Assembly: GCF_000204055.1 (NCBI RefSeq)
Contig: NW_006768785.1
Location: 186,001-250,000, forward strand
Length of the DNA: 64,000 nucleotides
From: Melampsora larici-populina 98AG31
Lineage: Eukaryota; Basidiomycota; Pucciniomycetes; Pucciniales; Melampsoraceae
Reading direction: 5' to 3'
Positions 35,301 through 42,891 of the stretch are shown here, piece after piece. The first letter of the stretch is position 1, and each line of letters begins with the position of its first letter. The notes beneath the pieces were generated by a model. The model ran no database searches and was not told the origin of the DNA. It saw only the letters and a list, made by a program, of their open reading frames with translations. A program made the translations under genes and the position numbers.

Positions 35301-36252
35301 TAGCCTGCGGTTGAGCTCCTGGTATCAGTTCGACACGAAAGTCGTAGCAGCGTCTCGGGGGTAGGCGTTGGGCATTGGACTTCCTAAACATGTGTAAGTG
35401 CCTATGATACCTAGACGGGACAATTTCCTCTAGAGCTTTGACGGGTTCGAGTTTCTTTTTATCGGCGGCGAGTCGTGCTGAGGTTGACCAGGACGTCTTG
35501 GCTGCTGTGACCTGGATTGATGTGTTATTCAAGGGAGAAACAGGCTTGCCAGCTGTTCGGGTTGAACATGGGTTGGAATCAGTAATAAACTCACATTGCG
35601 GGGGCGTTGATATATCTAAAAAGACATTAGCCCCCTCGTCACTGTTCCTTGCGTGCCCCTGAGGCTCCTCCTTGGGATCGTCGGGGTTCTGTGGCGGGAC
35701 GGACGAGGCCGTATTCACTACGGCCGCAATGCTCGTATCCGGGTCTTGTGTCGTGATGTGTTCGTGGTTTTCGTTGTTCGTGGTGGGTGTAATCGTGATA
35801 AGGGGGGAACTATCGGGAGATAGAGGGTTGTCATCTGTTTCAAGGTGATTAGGATTAACTGGACTCTCGAACTCACATTGCGGGGATGCTAACGTGTCAG
35901 AATTGACACACATCCCCTCGTAATTGTGCCTAGCGTCCCTCATGGGGTCCAACGAGTGGCCAGATAAGGGTGTTTTCGGCCAATACGAAACCAATGAAGT
36001 GGTTGCAACGTGAGTCTCGGCTGGGTGTACCATACTTTTACTCCAGTCAATCAGGTGAGAGTTTTTCTTGATCCATGGCATGCCAAGTATGCCGTTGTAC
36101 GAGTCTTTGAGTCTTGTAATGATGAATGGGGTCGGTAATGGGTCGTTTGTATTGCACAAGTTCATTCTACTAGATCCCACATTAATTGATGACAAATTCT
36201 CCAGGTGGCTCAGGATGGGCACAACCTTCAATCCTGAGCTTCTCCATTTTTT
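32341..36252 (-). CDS. pol: Pol polyprotein of chromovirus: RT, RNase H, integrase, chromodomain
   Basis: About 1300 codons on the minus strand, entered by a probable -1 frameshift at 36246-36252. Residue numbers count from 36231. The protease region retains YNGILGMPWIKKNSHLIDW (about 45-65) but no Asp-Ser/Thr-Gly motif is visible before it. RT shows the acidic pair in AAFLDDIMIY near residue 460. RNase H has FTLECDCSDFALGAVLSQ near 610. Integrase has its His-Cys zinc site at about 875-905 (HPGRAKT, CDSCLRVK) and the D-D-E triad in YDLITGLP, ISDRGS and GQSEIVNK (about 938-1036). The C-terminus (about 1220-1285) is a chromodomain: WEVNEILDCRRR, YFVSWKGFGKENNSWEP. Chromodomains tether integration to marked chromatin. 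It is in one open frame with no stops, so it is well preserved apart from the protease. Confidence 0.93.
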   Translation of the reverse strand, partial: KKWRSSGLKVVPILSHLENLSSINVGSSRMNLCNTNDPLPTPFIITRLKDSYNGILGMPWIKKNSHLIDWSKSMVHPAETHVATTSLVSYWPKTPLSGHSLDPMRDARHNYEGMCVNSDTLASPQCEFESPVNPNHLETDDNPLSPDSSPLITITPTTNNENHEHITTQDPDTSIAAVVNTASSVPPQNPDDPKEEPQGHARNSDEGANVFLDISTPPQCEFITDSNPCSTRTAGKPVSPLNNTSIQVTAAKTSWSTSARLAADKKKLEPVKALEEIVPSRYHRHLHMFRKSNAQRLPPRRCYDFRVELIPGAQPQASRIIPLSPAEDAALEELVNSGLANGTIRRTTSPWAAPVLFTGKKDGNLRPCFDYRKLNALTVKNKYPLPLTMDLVNSLLDAEDFTKLDMRNAYGNLRVAEGDEDKLAFICKQGQFAPLTMPFGPTGAPGYFQYFIQDILLGRIGKDTAAFLDDIMIYTKPKVDHEGAVDGVLDVLSKHTLWLKPEKCEFSKKEIEYLGLIISKNKIRMDPTKVKAVKEWPAPQSVSELQRFIGFANFYRRFIDQFSRTTRPLHNLTKLNAHYVWDEKCEKAFESLKTSFTTAPVLKIADPYKPFTLECDCSDFALGAVLSQRSEDDGELHPVAYLSRSLVQAERNYEIFDKELLAIVASFKEWRHYLEGNPNRLDVIVYTDHRNLESFMTTKQLTRRQARWAETLGCFDFVIKFRPGSKATKPDALSRRPDLAPTNEEKLTFGQLLRPENIGPDTFPVELASVEGFFEDEVVALDNSEHWFEVDVLGIAETDTKAPDIPTDDQIIQRIRDASKECDRIGELMNATLNPISAKTKAALKHYKVQDGILYNQGRIEVPDVDDIKYSILRSRHDSLLAGHPGRAKTLGLVRRSFIWPSQKAYVNRYVDGCDSCLRVKSTTQKPFGTLEPLPIPAGPWTDISYDLITGLPASNGYDSILTVVDRLTKMSHFIACTESMSAEDLADLMMKNVWKLHGTPKTIISDRGSIFISQITEEIDKRLGIRLHPSTAFHPRTDGQSEIVNKVIEQYLRHFVKYRQDDWESLLPTAEFSYNNKDHESTGISPFKANYGFNPSFNKVPSAEQCVPAVEKRMQTLAEVQSELNQCLELTQEKMKEQFDKRVQQTPRWEVGDQVWLNGRNISTTRPSPKLENRWLGPFFIIQKISNSTYKLNLPLSMKSVHPVFHVSVLRKHNPDTIHQRKQPPVEPIIIQDEEEWEVNEILDCRRRYNKKEYFVSWKGFGKENNSWEPEINLKNSQDLVNEFNLKYPDATNKYKRRRRKK
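36246..36252 (-). promoter_or_regulatory. putative -1 ribosomal frameshift site AAAAAAT
   Basis: On the minus strand the gag frame reads TCA AAA AAT GGA and ends at TGA (36228-36230). Slipping back one base on A-AAA-AAT gives AAA AAA TGG, which is exactly the open pol frame. The heptamer fits the X-XXY-YYZ rule. No downstream pseudoknot was tested. Confidence 0.55.
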
Positions 36253-36389
36253 GAAGTTTCAGCTCGTCCTACTCCTTCTAAACTACTGGTATGATTCACC
36301 CTCTGATTACTCAACTCTGCGACTTTAATTTCCAATCCAGCTATTTTTGATTGATAACCACCTCGACCCTTCCCTTTCCTACACTGTGC

Positions 36390-36625
36390 AGATGTAGTAT
36401 TTTTCCACCATGCAAAATGATTAAAATTAATGTCAAAATGATTAAAAATGCTGTGTTAATGCATAAAAATGCACCATTAATGCACCATTAATGCGGAAAA
36501 ATGCAGCATCAATGCAGTAAAATGCAGTGTTAATGCACACACAAAATGAATTCAGAATTCCACCTTTTTCAATTTTGTTTGTCCTTCAGGTCAATCATTT
36601 TTCATTTGGGAAAAATACTACATCT
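36390..36625. mobile_element. small inverted-repeat element nested in gag
   Basis: 236 bp with 17-bp terminal inverted repeats, AGATGTAGTATTTTTCC at both ends. The inside is AT-rich with repeated TTAATGCA/AAAATGCA words and no coding capacity. Removing it would rejoin the upstream gag frame (ending STGE) to a downstream segment in the gag style (CRKGKGRGGYQSKIAGLE), so it is a later insertion. The gag stop codon TAG lies inside its end. A clean target duplication is not evident. Confidence 0.75.
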
Positions 36626-37565
36626 CCCCAGTGCTACTAGCTCTACGATCGGGACATGCGCTGGAGATGTGACCCTGGCCATTGCAGCGGAAGCATAAAC
36701 CCGCTCGCATACGTCGTGCTCGTTCCTCTTCGGACAATCTAACGTAGGCGGCTGATAAATCCATGGCATTGGGGTCTGAGATTCCTGCACTCGTGCTTGG
36801 CGTATGGAAGGTTGGGTTGGTCGCGCCGTGTAATTTACTGTCTATCTTGATAGCTAAATTAGTGATTTGTTCAATTGACGTGAAATCCTCTTGCGTCATA
36901 ACCATTGCCACTCTAATCTCCTTTTTCAAACCTTGCTCGTATTGACTAATGAGCGTCGGAGTTTCCCAGCCAGTAGAAGTTGCGTGAATGTTAAATTCAT
37001 GGGTATACGCGGCCACGGTGGTCTTCTGCGATAAGTTTCGCAGCGCGCGTTCCGCCTTCGATTTCTTCTCAGTATCGAAATACATAGCTTTAAAATTTGT
37101 AACGAAGCGTTCAAAGGTTACGAGGTGGGCGGTAGCGGGGTCGAATAACTCCTTTGTCAAGGGTTGCGCCCAACTGCTGGCTGCTCCCGTGAGGTAAGAC
37201 AGCGAGAAAACCACCTTACTTCGGTCGTCGGGGAAGAGGTAGGGGTGTGCCAGCATATAGAGCTGGACTTGACTCGCAAAGATCTCTGCGGGTTCGCCTC
37301 GAGCGCCGTTGAATTTATCGGGCGTCGAGACTTTGGGGCCCTTCAGGACCGGTTCAGCTGGTGGTGGCTGTGGCGCAGTGGGTGGTTGAGTGGCTGCAGC
37401 AGGTGCAGATGGGCCTCGGGATTCCAACGCCGCTAAACGAGCTTCGGACTGCTGGTATCTGGCTTCAGCTTGTCCTCGCATCAGGCGTTCTTCAGCCAAT
37501 GAGGTGGAAAGCTCCGCAAGCTTGCGTTGTATGTCTTCGAGAGAGGTCATGTTGGTGTCAGACAT
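36618..37565 (-). CDS. gag: Gag polyprotein of chromovirus, truncated by a nested insertion
   Basis: The ATG at 37565 starts 315 codons. The frame is open up to 37697 without an ATG. The N-terminal part is a coiled-coil-like helix (LEDIQRKLAELSTSLAEE), then an Ala/Pro linker and the gag core (STPDKFNGARGEPAEIFASQ, FERFVTNFKAMYFD). The C-terminal zinc knuckle is CFRCNGQGHISSACP (C-X2-C-X4-H-X4-C), which packages the RNA. The stop lies in the terminal repeat of the element at 36390-36625. The original gag continued to the TGA at 36228 in the downstream segment CRKGKGRGGYQSKIAGLE. The nucleocapsid tail and the read-through to Pol are therefore disconnected in this copy. Confidence 0.88.
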   Translation of the reverse strand: MSDTNMTSLEDIQRKLAELSTSLAEERLMRGQAEARYQQSEARLAALESRGPSAPAAATQPPTAPQPPPAEPVLKGPKVSTPDKFNGARGEPAEIFASQVQLYMLAHPYLFPDDRSKVVFSLSYLTGAASSWAQPLTKELFDPATAHLVTFERFVTNFKAMYFDTEKKSKAERALRNLSQKTTVAAYTHEFNIHATSTGWETPTLISQYEQGLKKEIRVAMVMTQEDFTSIEQITNLAIKIDSKLHGATNPTFHTPSTSAGISDPNAMDLSAAYVRLSEEERARRMRAGLCFRCNGQGHISSACPDRRASSTGEM

Positions 37566-37965
37566 ATCAATCTCGCTACCGGTAAGGCTAGAATCGGCGT
37601 CGAGAAAAGGGATCGGAGTTTCACTATCAGAGTCCTCCTCCTCTAAAGGAGCACGGTAAGATGGAGACGTGGTTGTGTTTGCTAGTCCAGGGATCACAGT
37701 CGGGATCGACAGAGTTTTTAGTAAGTAAGATAAGGTTCTGGTGGATTCGGTTTCAGCGTATGCAGATTAGTTAATAAGGTTTTCGATTTCGAATAGTTTC
37801 TTGGGTCTTTTCAACTTTGAATTTCTGAGATCTAGATAAGGTTTTCTAATGAGGTCGAGATTCGCTAGTATTCTGAATCTTGAGGTTCGGTTTTCTTTCG
37901 ATTTAAGTCAATTCTACTTGTTTCTTCTTGGTGATCTATCTATAGTCCTTGAGTCTCGTCTATAG

Positions 37966-37975
37966 ATCCGACAAT
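37966..37975 (-). promoter_or_regulatory. putative self-primer binding site of Gypsy element 1
   Basis: On the minus strand, one base after the 5' LTR, the sequence ATTGTCGGAT is a perfect complement of ATCCGACAAT inside the LTR (38065-38074). No usual tRNA-complementary TGG word follows the LTR. Tf1/sushi-type chromoviruses prime from the folded 5' end of their own RNA in this way. Confidence 0.5.
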
Positions 37976-37976
37976 A

Positions 37977-38182
37977 TGTTATGGACAGACTTGGGGGTTT
38001 TCGGCGACGAGGGTCAAGGGAGTTCTGGTGAGGATTTGTATCTATTACCGGTCTTCCTATGTGGATTGTCGGATGAGGGAAAATCTGTACAGGCAATGTA
38101 TCTACAACTATAAGATGGTTCTCGAGCTTGTGACATGTAATGTGAATATGTCACTCAAGTGAAATAGAACCAGTTCATAACA
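37977..38182 (-). repeat. 5' LTR of Gypsy element 1
   Basis: 206 bp with TGTTATG and CATAACA ends, appearing identical to 32040-32245. The transcript should start inside it; the 10-mer complementary to the primer site (38065-38074) marks a plausible start of the R region. Confidence 0.93.
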
Positions 38183-38187
38183 ACTGC
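38183..38187 (+). repeat. target-site duplication ACTGC (right)
   Basis: Second copy of ACTGC, directly after the right LTR; the first is at 32035-32039. Confidence 0.93.
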
Positions 38188-38720
38188 ACTTAAATCAAAA
38201 TTTGAATGAGGTTTAGGAAATTGAATAGATGTCGTTTTTGGTAATTCTGATAAAGTGGTTTGGAATGAATTAGTTAATTTTTCGCTATCTTTTAAAAGTT
38301 TTGAAAAAAATGAACTGATACTTGTTGAATCAAATAAATTAGTTTGGTTACTTGAATCTGAATCTTCTTTATATTTTCCTTTTGGATCTGGATGATTATT
38401 CTCCTCTTCACCTTGTTTCACTTTGTCCACACTGTCTGTCTTTTCACCTTGTCCATCTTTTCCTTGTTCTTTCTCATTCGCGTTATCATCATTTTGAATA
38501 AACAATTCTAATTCATCAGCACAACTAATCTATTCTAATTATGATTCGATTGATGTCCATTCTCTAACTCATTCTGTACAACTGCATAACTTTCTTGGGC
38601 TTGTGATCCAATCCTTTCAACTTCTTTTTTAGCTTTTTCTGTTGAATTTAAGGATACAATACCAAGTTTTACATTATTGATTTGGGCTCCTATTGAGGTT
38701 CCATTTGAAGCTTCAACTGA
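38183..38720 (-). pseudogene. broken host gene, upstream fragment, split by Gypsy element 1
   Basis: On the minus strand two open pieces are seen. 38705-38540 reads GTSIGAQINNVKLGIVSLN and KAKKEVERIGSQAQESYAVV. A second piece from about 38520 reads ADELELFIQNDDNANEKEQG, an acidic Ser/Asp-rich part, FFSKLLKDSEKLTNSFQTTL and FPKPHSNFDLSAV, ending at the insertion. Together with 31791-32039 this looks like a fungal BSD-domain-type protein, a tentative match. Stops between the pieces suggest decay before the retroelement arrived. Confidence 0.5.
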
Positions 38721-38929
38721 CTACAAAAAGTAAAAGAAAAATAAGAAAAAAACAGTTTGTTTAAATATTTGGCACTGCAGAATTGGATAGGTGGATGTCA
38801 GCCCCGAGCCCTATAGCTAGTACCAAAGGGCTGAAATATAATAATAAAATAATAAAAATAATACCTACAACTCATGGCTCAGTTTCAAGAGCCAATTACA
38901 TATGAAATTACATATAGTTACATATGTAA

Positions 38930-39790
38930 TGACATATGTAAGTACAGGTAGATCAATACAAGAGATTACACAAAGTAATATAACCTTTTCACAAGGCTTA
39001 TCACATGAGTAACACAAGAGTTACACATGTGTGTAATAAATGTAATAATTAAATAATTAAGATATGATTACATACTGCAAAAGAGTATGTAATCCAACCA
39101 CAAGTTGTGTGTAAGGGATTTTCTGGGTTGTGAGTATATAAAGAGCTCTCCCACCCGCCAGGAAAGTCCATCATCATCATTACATATCATCAAATTATCA
39201 GTAAACATCATCAATCAGATAAATAAGAGTCCTTGTCCTCTTTCATTAGACATTGTATATTTCTCTAATTGATCATTGCTTTTGTTATTTGTAGAAGTTC
39301 TTTTGAAGACTTCTTTCAGGAGGTGATCCTTGCAGTACTGCTCAAGTTATTAAGGGAATTCAATAACTTGAGAAACTCTAAATTCACGGGAGTTCCTCTG
39401 TGTTCAGAGTTTAAAGAACTTTAAATATCACTAGGTGATATTTCCCTTGTTTAATAAACTCTAGAGTAGAGTGTTATTAGCTTGGGCACGAAACTAGACT
39501 GTAGTTTCTACTCTTATTCCTGCTAGAAGACTCCTGTCTTGCATTAATTCCCGGAGTGATATCCAAAACCCTTTGTTAAAAGGTCAATTAACTGAAGTCA
39601 GTGCTGATTTGATCACACTACTTCATTAATCACTTTGTTTAGAACTTTAAACAAAGATCTCACGCGCTCAAAAAACTTAGTTTGTTAAGCAAAACCTTAT
39701 TCTTTAGTGTTTTACTAGCCCAAAAGACGCTAGTAGCTCACAATTTGGGGGCCTCATCGTGTTTTTGAACCCTTTATATTTTTTTTTGAG
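38930..39790 (+). mobile_element. LTR-retrotransposon remnant: one LTR plus leader start
   Basis: A TATA-containing segment (GAGTATATAAAGAGCTC near 39131) is followed about 600 bp later by TAGCTCACA, then AT and TGGGGGCCTCATCG (39746-39759). An LTR ending in ACA with a TGGGGG primer site right after it is the normal 5' end of a retrotransposon, and the primer site resembles those for tRNA-Pro. No gag or pol follows and there is no second LTR, so it is a truncated remnant. The left border is approximate. Confidence 0.5.
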
Positions 39791-40126
39791 TTGTTATCTC
39801 ATCTTATTATTTTATAAAAACATTAAAAACAAAAATATATCATTTCTATTTTATATCTACATTTTTTTTTGACCTGTTTTGCTTGAAAACTGAGTGAGCT
39901 CAGCATTTTCAAAAAATCAGGAGAATAGATTGGAGGAAAGAAATAAATCATTTCCCCCCTCCAATTTCGCATTTTTTTTATTTTTTTATTTTTTTTCATT
40001 TGTTTGGATCATTAGTTGATCCAGTACAATTGAATTACACATTCAAAAGTAGGGTGTTGAATAGATAAACACCTGTAAGCCACCATTTTTGTATTGTAAT
40101 AAAGCCAACACGTGCAAATTACAACT

Positions 40127-41044
40127 AGTACATACTACCTTTGCTAAAAAGGTTGACCGGGTCGACCGCGAAGGAGAAGAGAAGAGCTGCCAAATTTGGC
40201 CGCAGCCTGCTGCGCAGCGCATCCAAATTCCAATTTCGCTCGATTCAAAAAATGATCAGGTTGTCAAAACACTCAACGTGACCTGGTGGTTATGGTAGAT
40301 ACCGAGACTGGTCACGACCGATACTCAGTTGATTTAGATTATGACAAAGTCGCGCCAACAGCTGGCTTTTGCGACTCGTTTCGATTTGATCGATATCTTG
40401 CCAAATCCAAGAAACAAAAATTGCTGTGGACCAATAGTATACAGTACCGGCTGCTACAAGCTGTCGATATTGTGTACAGCTGTTGGTGGGTTCAATCCCC
40501 ATGGTGTTGCCCTTTTGCTGAAATTTTGAAGTAAAATTGAGAAGTACATCTCAGAGATGTGTCAGTGCCATCATTGTTACCTGATGACCCTCTTTGAACT
40601 TTTTGGGGGTAAGGAAAAAAAAAGTTTTTAAAAGACTTGTGCTTTTTTTGTATCATGAGGTAGAACCATCCAAGCTCAAAAAAAAACATGAAGGCGACTC
40701 AAACACACGCCGGGCTGTGCATCACATCTGGGCAGATGTCACGCCTTACTGTTTGCACCAAGAAAGCTTGGATGATATAACGTCCAACACCATCTGATTC
40801 CGGTTGCAAGTCGGCTGTCTGCACAATCTCAACGTAATGAGCTTAATACTGATTGTAACTAATCTCAATAGTTGCCATAAGACAGTCACATCAATTTTTT
40901 TGACAACTCGATCATTTTTTGAATCGAGCGAAATTGGAATTTGGATGCGCTGCGCAGCAGGCTGCGGCCAAATTTGGCAGCTCTTCTCTTCTCCTTCGCG
41001 GTCGACCCGGTCAACCTTTTTAGCAAAGGTAGTATACAGTACTG
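40127..41044. mobile_element. 0.9-kb element with ~165-bp inverted arms
   Basis: 40128-40292 and 40880-41043 are near-perfect reverse complements. They share, for example, TACTACCTTTGCTAAAAAGG, GGTCGACCGCGAAGGAGAAG and GCCTGCTGCGCAGCGCATCC. The 590-bp middle has no protein I recognise. It contains GGTTCAATCCC, similar to a tRNA B box, but no tRNA fold. This is a non-autonomous fold-back element or large MITE. The same arm read on either strand gives a 50-codon frame, which is only a by-product of the inverted repeat. Confidence 0.75.
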
Positions 41045-41966
41045 ACCTGTGTACATATACACAGACAGTACAATAAAAGCCCCGCGCGTGGTCCGAAAAG
41101 ACACAGCGGCACATATCAATAAGTTTTCGCATTTGGAAGATCCAAATTCCAAAACCCTTCACCCACATCTCACACTCTCATCCGACCACAACGACCCAAT
41201 TGATACCTAGCAGTTGTATTGATTGACCTGATCGTGTTGTCGGACTCTGAGCTACAAACCAGCCAGGTCATACGTTCCTCTGTGAGGAATCAATTGGGAA
41301 ATTGCATCGAATATCACCACTCGGTCGAATCAATTACCGCCACCCTTTTTCGAATTAAGGTCAAAAGCTTTTCTTCCTTGTACCAATCCAACTTATCTCC
41401 GATTGAAGAGTTTTTCGTTTAGAATCTTACCTTGGTCAAGGTAAGCCTTGATTTGATTTAAATAAATCAAGATCTCAAATTAAACTTACAAATTGTTTAT
41501 TTAGTTCTTAATTTAGATTCTATCTTCAATCGAACAAAAGATCATAACATTTTTTTTTGTATACCTGCGATCATTTTGTTTTTGGGATTTCCACTCGTAT
41601 CGACTGAAAATCACACAAGGCCTTCGTTTTTGTTCTTCATACAATTAAGACCAATCAGTTCAAAAATCAAGCCTTCGATTGTTTCTTTATCTTATTTATA
41701 TTGAGTCCTCTATTCTCTTTCATTGGTCCTTTCAGGAGTGAGTGATAAAGTTCTATTCAATTCATCTATCTTGGTTTAGATTAGTGAGAAGAAAAGATCC
41801 TAATATTAGCCTATCTTTTCCTTTTAGACTTCTTGATAAAACGTCCGAATTGTTCAATATCAAATATTAGCCCTTACTTTTCTTCAGAACCTTTCAGTTT
41901 TCTTTTTTTTTGAAAAGCGATCAACTCAATAATTTGAAAACAAAGCTTTTGAATTCCTTCGGTTCG
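41045..41966. other. intergenic, left flank of Gypsy element 2
   Basis: No gene recognised. The last 70 bases on the minus strand should be the continuation of the helicase gene split by the retroelement (frame CEPKEFKSFVFKLLS, then stop). I could not follow it further, so the rest of that gene is lost or too decayed to see. Confidence 0.4.
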
Positions 41967-41970
41967 CATG
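41967..41970 (+). repeat. target-site duplication CATG (left)
   Basis: CATG precedes the left LTR and recurs after the right LTR at 48631-48634. With these borders the LTR ends are TGATTCC and GGAATCA, a perfect inverted pair. Confidence 0.75.
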
Positions 41971-42362
41971 TGATTCCCTGATTCGACCGTTCCCTTTGTT
42001 CTCTTTGTACGCGCTTTCGCGCTTTTCTCTTTTCTCTATTTTGCTTTCAATGCTTTTCAAAGTCTCTATTTTTTTATTCATTTCCTTTATCGAGACGGAC
42101 CTTACCAGATCCGTCCCGATCACTTACATCTTGTAGACCTCCACTAATTGTAACCGGATCCTGCAGTACCGGATCCGGCCTTTTGCGTCCTCCACCTAAC
42201 TTGTATCACAGCGATCCTGCTGTTCTTATTGTACCACAATATTTCCTTATCTGTACTTCGCCCAAAGATGCTCGTCTATATAAAGACCTCGCATCTCCCT
42301 AGTAATGTAAACGCTAAGTTACTTCCCACCTATTTTCGCCCCCTTGAAAGTGAGTGGAATCA
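41971..42362 (+). repeat. 5' LTR of Gypsy element 2
   Basis: 392 bp, TGATTCC to GGAATCA, appearing identical to 48239-48630. It contains a strong TATA box near 42277. A short GGATCC-centred inverted repeat (ACCGGATCC and GGATCCGG) lies upstream. Confidence 0.9.
42277..42285 (+). promoter_or_regulatory. TATA box in 5' LTR of Gypsy element 2
   Basis: TATATAAAG, 78-86 bp before the LTR end, a good position for driving the element transcript. The same word is in the 3' LTR at 48545-48553. Confidence 0.7.
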
Positions 42363-42378
42363 CAAATATATATTTGTG
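42361..42378 (+). other. 18-bp palindrome at the LTR/leader junction
   Basis: CACAAATATATATTTGTG is its own reverse complement. It starts in the last two bases of the LTR and occupies the place where a tRNA primer site is expected. No TGG-type primer site is present. Confidence 0.6.
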
Positions 42379-42891
42379 TGTTTTTTTATTCTTTTTCCCT
42401 CTAACTCTAATATCATCGTCTACTTGATATCGAACAAGGTTCCTCATTTATCTGTGATTTCTAACTCTGTGTTTCTCTTATATCCTTTTCTTTAGACACC
42501 CTTATCGAAAACCCTATAACCAGAAACAAACAGCAACCCCACAAATCACAAATAAACCCGTCGTAAGTCTTCGTAATTCCCTAGCTAGTTATTCCGATCT
42601 CTCTCGACACCTTTCCCTCGATCAGTTAGAGTAACTAAAAGAATTCCTCTATCCTTTACGCACAATAGAATCAACCAACCGTTTTACCAACAAACAACCC
42701 ATTCATCGCGATTTTTTACCACTAGATTTTTGAATCTCTTGTTAACAAATACACCTATTTTCTTTTTGAAGAACTTAGTATCGTACATTTTTTATCTTAG
42801 ACTCTGATCAAGTCTTAAAACTATCTCTCACGAATCACTTTATTTTTATCTTTTTATTCGACTTGTTATATTTTCAGGTGCCCATTCAGAA
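42379..42891 (+). other. leader of Gypsy element 2
   Basis: About 510 bp between the 5' LTR and the gag-pol ATG, T- and C-rich with no open frame. The stretch just before the ATG (TTATATTTTCAG at 42869-42880) looks like a 3' splice site, so a leader intron is possible but unproven. Confidence 0.4.

Larger units (their letters stand above)
32040..38182 (-). mobile_element. Ty3/Gypsy chromovirus (element 1), full length, young
   Basis: Two 206-bp LTRs in direct orientation bound a 6143-bp element read on the minus strand in the order gag, protease remnant, RT, RNase H, integrase, chromodomain. The chromodomain and domain order place it among the chromoviruses. The LTRs look identical by eye and the target duplication is perfect, so insertion is recent. 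It is not intact: a small inverted-repeat element interrupts gag, and the protease catalytic motif is not visible. It landed in an already decaying host gene. Confidence 0.93.

Noticed and set aside
32757..35662. many 60-120 codon plus-strand frames across the pol gene
   Set aside because: They are shadows of the long minus-strand pol frame.
40480..40510. tRNA-like T-arm (GGTTCAATCCC with a plausible 5-bp stem)
   Set aside because: No acceptor stem partner, D arm or anticodon arm could be found at the right distances. At most a pol III B-box relic.
42000..42100. 63-65 codon frames in the LTRs of element 2 (both copies)
   Set aside because: They are translations of repeat DNA on the antisense strand and identical in both LTRs; there is no evidence of coding.
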